The position numbers and the translations under genes were made by a program. The notes below the pieces were generated by a model that searched no databases, was not told where the DNA came from, and was given only the letters and a program-made list of their open reading frames with translations. 64,000 nucleotides of DNA from NCBI GenBank assembly GCA_023129325.1, contig JAGMCI010000042.1, positions 1-64,000 on the forward strand, read 5' to 3'. Below are positions 61,464-64,000 of the stretch, one piece after another; within the stretch, counting starts at the first letter, position 1, and the number at the start of each line of letters is the position of its first letter. The DNA comes from Caldifarciminota bacterium (GTDB taxonomy: Bacteria > Hydrothermota > UBA3073 > JACQXS01 > JAGMCI01).

Positions 61464-61733
61464 ATGAAAACAATAATTTGCAGGTGTGAGGATGTGACTG
61501 ACGAAGAAATTTTAGAGCTTATTCATAATGGCTTTACAACTATAGATGAAATTAAGCGTTTTTTGAGAGCCGGGATGGGACATTGTCAAGGTCGAACCTG
61601 TGGAAGATTAATTGCACAATTAATTTCAAGAGAAACTAAGAAGCCATTGGATAAAATTACTTATTCTAAGCCAAGACCTCCTATAAAGCCGGTGTCTTTA
61701 AAAACACTTGCTGGAAAAAATATTAAAAAGTAA
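61464..61733 (+). CDS. BFD-like [2Fe-2S]-binding protein
   Basis: 89 residues. Four Cys in the BFD pattern: ICRCEDVTDEEI (C-x-C) and GMGHCQGRTCGRLI (C-x4-C). Such modules give or take electrons in NAD(P)H-linked oxidoreductases, often as a separate subunit of a dehydrogenase such as a glycine or proline oxidase. The C-terminus is Pro/Lys-rich (KPRPPIKPVSLKTLAG), a tail common in these proteins. No matching flavoprotein is adjacent. Confidence 0.85.
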   Translation: MKTIICRCEDVTDEEILELIHNGFTTIDEIKRFLRAGMGHCQGRTCGRLIAQLISRETKKPLDKITYSKPRPPIKPVSLKTLAGKNIKK

Positions 61734-61748
61734 CTACAAATTACATTC

Positions 61749-61807
61749 ACCCCGCACTTACCTGCCCGCCGCTTCGCTATGGCAGGCGGGTGCATGAGTG
61801 CGGGGCG
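61749..61807. repeat. Nested palindrome after the BFD gene
   Basis: Outer CCCCGCACTT/GAGTGCGGGG; inner CCTGCCCGCC...GGCAGGCGGG. Possibly a terminator. Confidence 0.6.
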
Positions 61808-61839
61808 AATTAAACAAATATAATAAGTATAGTTTTTTC

Positions 61840-61867
61840 TTGCTTTTTGGAAAACTTGTTATATTAT
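61840..61867 (+). promoter_or_regulatory. Promoter of the acyl-CoA dehydrogenase gene, with leader
   Basis: TTGCTT, 16-nt spacer, TATTAT; leader about 10 nt with TTGGAGG. Confidence 0.6.
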
Positions 61868-61884
61868 CTTAAGTTGGAGGTATA

Positions 61885-63021
61885 ATGGACTATTTCATTT
61901 CTGATGAGCAGCGTATGATAAAAGACTTGGCGTCAAAGATTGCTAAAGAAAAGATTCTACCCCAGAGAAAGGAGTTAGATGAAAAAGAGGGATTTTCCCA
62001 TAGTATTATACAAGAACTTGCAAAATCAAATATGTTCAAGATATTTATTCCCAAACAATATGATGGGCTTGGTATGGGGACACTTGGATTCTGTCTTGTA
62101 ATTGAAGAATTATCAAAAGTGTGTGCTGGTGTTGCTACTACTTATGCAGCAACTGCTCTTGCCGTAGCCCCAATAATACTTTTTGGCAATGAGCAACAGA
62201 AGTCCAAATATCTAAAAAGAGTAGCTCATGGCACGCTTACCGCTTTTGGGCTAACCGAACCTGAGGCTGGTTCTGATGTTGGCGCTGTTCAGACAAAGGC
62301 AGTAAAGGATGGTGATTTTTATACCCTTAATGGCACAAAACAATGGATAACAAATGGTGGAGAGGCAGAAATTTATGTAATCATTGCCTCAACCAATCCA
62401 GAGCGTGGCGCAAGAGGCTTATCAGCCTTTATCATTGAGAAAGGAACACCTGGTTTCTCTTTCGGCAAACTTGAAGATAAGCTTGGCATAAGAGCCAGTT
62501 GCACTCGTGAACTTATCTTTGAGGATTGTAAAATTCCAGCCTCCAATCTACTTAGTAAGGAGGGACTTGGTTTTATAATTGCGCTGCGCACATTTGACCA
62601 AACTCGTCCTGGGGTGGGAGCTCTATCAGTTGGAGTAGCCCAAGGAGCACTTGATGAAGCTATTAATTATGCCAAAACTCACAAACAATTTGGTAAACCA
62701 ATAATATCTCTTGAATGGGTCCAGTCTATGATTGCTGAACTTGCGACAAAGGTTGAAGCGGCGAGGGCTCTTGTTTATTCAGTAGCAAGGCATATAGATT
62801 CTGGTGCTAAACCTATCTCTAATTATTCGGCAATGTCAAAACTTTTTGCCTCTGATGTAGCTGTGGAAGTAACAAATAAAGTACTTCAAATTTTCGGAGA
62901 GTTTGGTGGCACAAAGGATTATCCTGTTGAAAAGATGTTTAGAGATGCTAAGATAACTCAAATTTATGAAGGCACAAACGAGATTCAAAAACTTGTAATT
63001 GCCTCATCACTTGCAAAATGA
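61885..63021 (+). CDS. Acyl-CoA dehydrogenase
   Basis: 378 residues, full length. Flavin and substrate blocks: GLTEPEAGSDVGAVQTKAV near 120, NGTKQWITNGGEAEIYVI, and the catalytic base in IYEGTNEIQKLVIASSLA (Glu of YEGT). It oxidises a CoA-thioester at the alpha-beta carbons with FAD; chain length is not decided by sequence. It overlaps the following GT2 gene by 4 nt, an unusual pairing. Could be short-chain specific (butyryl-CoA type) by its length and motifs. Confidence 0.93.
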   Translation: MDYFISDEQRMIKDLASKIAKEKILPQRKELDEKEGFSHSIIQELAKSNMFKIFIPKQYDGLGMGTLGFCLVIEELSKVCAGVATTYAATALAVAPIILFGNEQQKSKYLKRVAHGTLTAFGLTEPEAGSDVGAVQTKAVKDGDFYTLNGTKQWITNGGEAEIYVIIASTNPERGARGLSAFIIEKGTPGFSFGKLEDKLGIRASCTRELIFEDCKIPASNLLSKEGLGFIIALRTFDQTRPGVGALSVGVAQGALDEAINYAKTHKQFGKPIISLEWVQSMIAELATKVEAARALVYSVARHIDSGAKPISNYSAMSKLFASDVAVEVTNKVLQIFGEFGGTKDYPVEKMFRDAKITQIYEGTNEIQKLVIASSLAK

Positions 63022-63926
63022 TTAGCATTATAATACCTACTTATAATGAGGAACCAGCAATTGGTAAAGTCATAGATGATGTAAAAAAGACTATGGATAA
63101 GAGCTCCTATGAATATGAAATTATAGTTGTTGACGATGTCTCAAAGGATAAGACTCGTGATATAGTCCGTTCAAAGAGTATCAAATTAGTTGAGCATCTT
63201 GAGAATAAAGGTGTGGGCAGAGCCAGAAAAACAGGTATCCTTGAAGCCAAAGGAGATATAATTGTAATGCTTGATGGTGATGACAGTTATCCTGCTAACC
63301 GTATTCCTGATTTATTGGCTTATTTACCTCGTTATGATATGGCAATTGGTGCACGCCAAATTGAAGCAGGCTCAAAGCCCTGGCTCCGTATTCCAGCCAA
63401 AGCGTTTATTAGACGATTGGCTGAATATATAACCCAAAAAAAGATTCCAGACTTAAACTCAGGACTTAGAGCATTTAAAAAGAAAATAGCTCTCCAATTT
63501 TTTAATCTCTTGCCTGACACCCATTCTTTTGTAAGCACCTTAACTATTGCCTTATTGACAAATGCTTATGATGTAAAATATATCTCAATTGACTATAAGA
63601 AAAGGGTAGGCATCTCAACTTTCCACCCCATCCGAGATACTACAAATTATTTCCTATTGATTTTCAGGACAATTATGTATTTTAAACCCCTCCGTGTATT
63701 CTTACCTTTTGGATTAATTATATTTATTGGAGGATTTATACGCACGGTTTACGATGCCAGGGTATTACATCATATAAAAGAATCAGATGTAATAATTATG
63801 CTCACCAGTTTTTTAATCTTCGTACTTGGTTTTTTAGCCGATTTAATCGTAAAACTAAGACCATTTAAAGAACCCTTCGGGCTTGAGCCCTCGAGGGCAA
63901 AGCCACAGAGCCCACAGAGAAAATAA
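63018..63926 (+). CDS. GT2 glycosyltransferase, dolichyl-phosphate-mannose-synthase-like
   Basis: 302 residues. ISIIIPTYNEEPAIGKVIDD, IIVVDDVSKDKTRDI, and IIVMLDGDDSYPANRIPDL (DGDD) are DPM/undecaprenyl-phosphate GT2 blocks. PDLNSGLRAFKKKIALQFF follows, then two C-terminal membrane segments (about 225-285). The last 15 residues (GLEPSRAKPQSPQRK) come from repeat sequence (GGGCTTGAGCCCTCGAGGGC and CCACAGAGCCCACAGAG). It transfers a sugar to a polyprenyl phosphate. Confidence 0.87.
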   Translation: MISIIIPTYNEEPAIGKVIDDVKKTMDKSSYEYEIIVVDDVSKDKTRDIVRSKSIKLVEHLENKGVGRARKTGILEAKGDIIVMLDGDDSYPANRIPDLLAYLPRYDMAIGARQIEAGSKPWLRIPAKAFIRRLAEYITQKKIPDLNSGLRAFKKKIALQFFNLLPDTHSFVSTLTIALLTNAYDVKYISIDYKKRVGISTFHPIRDTTNYFLLIFRTIMYFKPLRVFLPFGLIIFIGGFIRTVYDARVLHHIKESDVIIMLTSFLIFVLGFLADLIVKLRPFKEPFGLEPSRAKPQSPQRK

Positions 63927-64000
63927 GGAACCACAGATTACACAGATTAAAAGATGGGGGTATTTCTTTCATTTTAAATTTGTTAATAATTTCTGGATAT

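Overview
The window comes from an uncultivated, AT-rich (by eye mid-30s % GC) diderm bacterium. LptF/LptG and a TonB-dependent BtuB receptor imply an outer membrane. Secreted proteins carry DUF2341/LamG, FlgD-Ig-like and peptidase S74 domains, a mix common in candidate phyla around the FCB group and WOR-3. Several housekeeping genes are archaeal-like (PheS/PheT, DUF763, a DRG/TGS GTPase). No rRNA is present, so the lineage is an inference.

Layout: 1-7017 (minus) is an envelope/glycan block with a LamG surface protein, an LPG-synthase-type membrane protein, a methyltransferase, a B12 radical SAM enzyme and two GT4 glycosyltransferases. 7250-10981 (plus) is lptF-lptG-ksgA-ABC ATPase, followed by a cobalamin riboswitch and btuB (to 13389). 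13364-20116 (minus) holds pheT, pheS, a GT2, a PfkB kinase and nnrDE. 20366-22739 (minus) is an accessory cluster of a PD-(D/E)XK/Mrr_N-like protein, a REP-associated tyrosine transposase (RAYT) and an exonuclease-WYL fusion. 22849-27489 (minus) is queD-queE-queC-folE2 plus a GTPase and an iron alcohol dehydrogenase. 28063-32852 (plus) is an EnvC-like factor, holB, a PSP1/RicT protein and metG. 33520-36774 (plus) encodes two exported proteins, one with 28 exact 15-residue YadA-like head repeats. 36971-52579 (minus) holds a lipoprotein pair, infB-nusA-proS, a membrane protein, trpS with an overlapping 43-codon membrane microprotein, tRNA-Leu, coaE, polA, a DUF763 gene, accC-accB and a DUF3467 gene. 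52761-63926 (plus) holds an M20 peptidase, a GpgS-containing glycosyltransferase cluster, a cupin, further glycosyltransferases, a BFD-like ferredoxin and an acyl-CoA dehydrogenase.

Two features run across the window. First, about twenty genes contain short palindromic elements (several families, 14-30 nt, often ending in CTAC) inserted in frame, sometimes nested inside one another. The same families fill intergenic DNA and the peripheral stems of the riboswitch, and the RAYT gene carries two copies inside its own reading frame. This resembles Rickettsia palindromic elements but in many families, with a candidate mobilising enzyme beside them. Second, near-consensus TTGACA/TATAWT promoters fall into two classes: those with a leader and Shine-Dalgarno site, and at least seven whose -10 box ends only 6-8 nt before the start codon with no Shine-Dalgarno, which predicts leaderless mRNAs.
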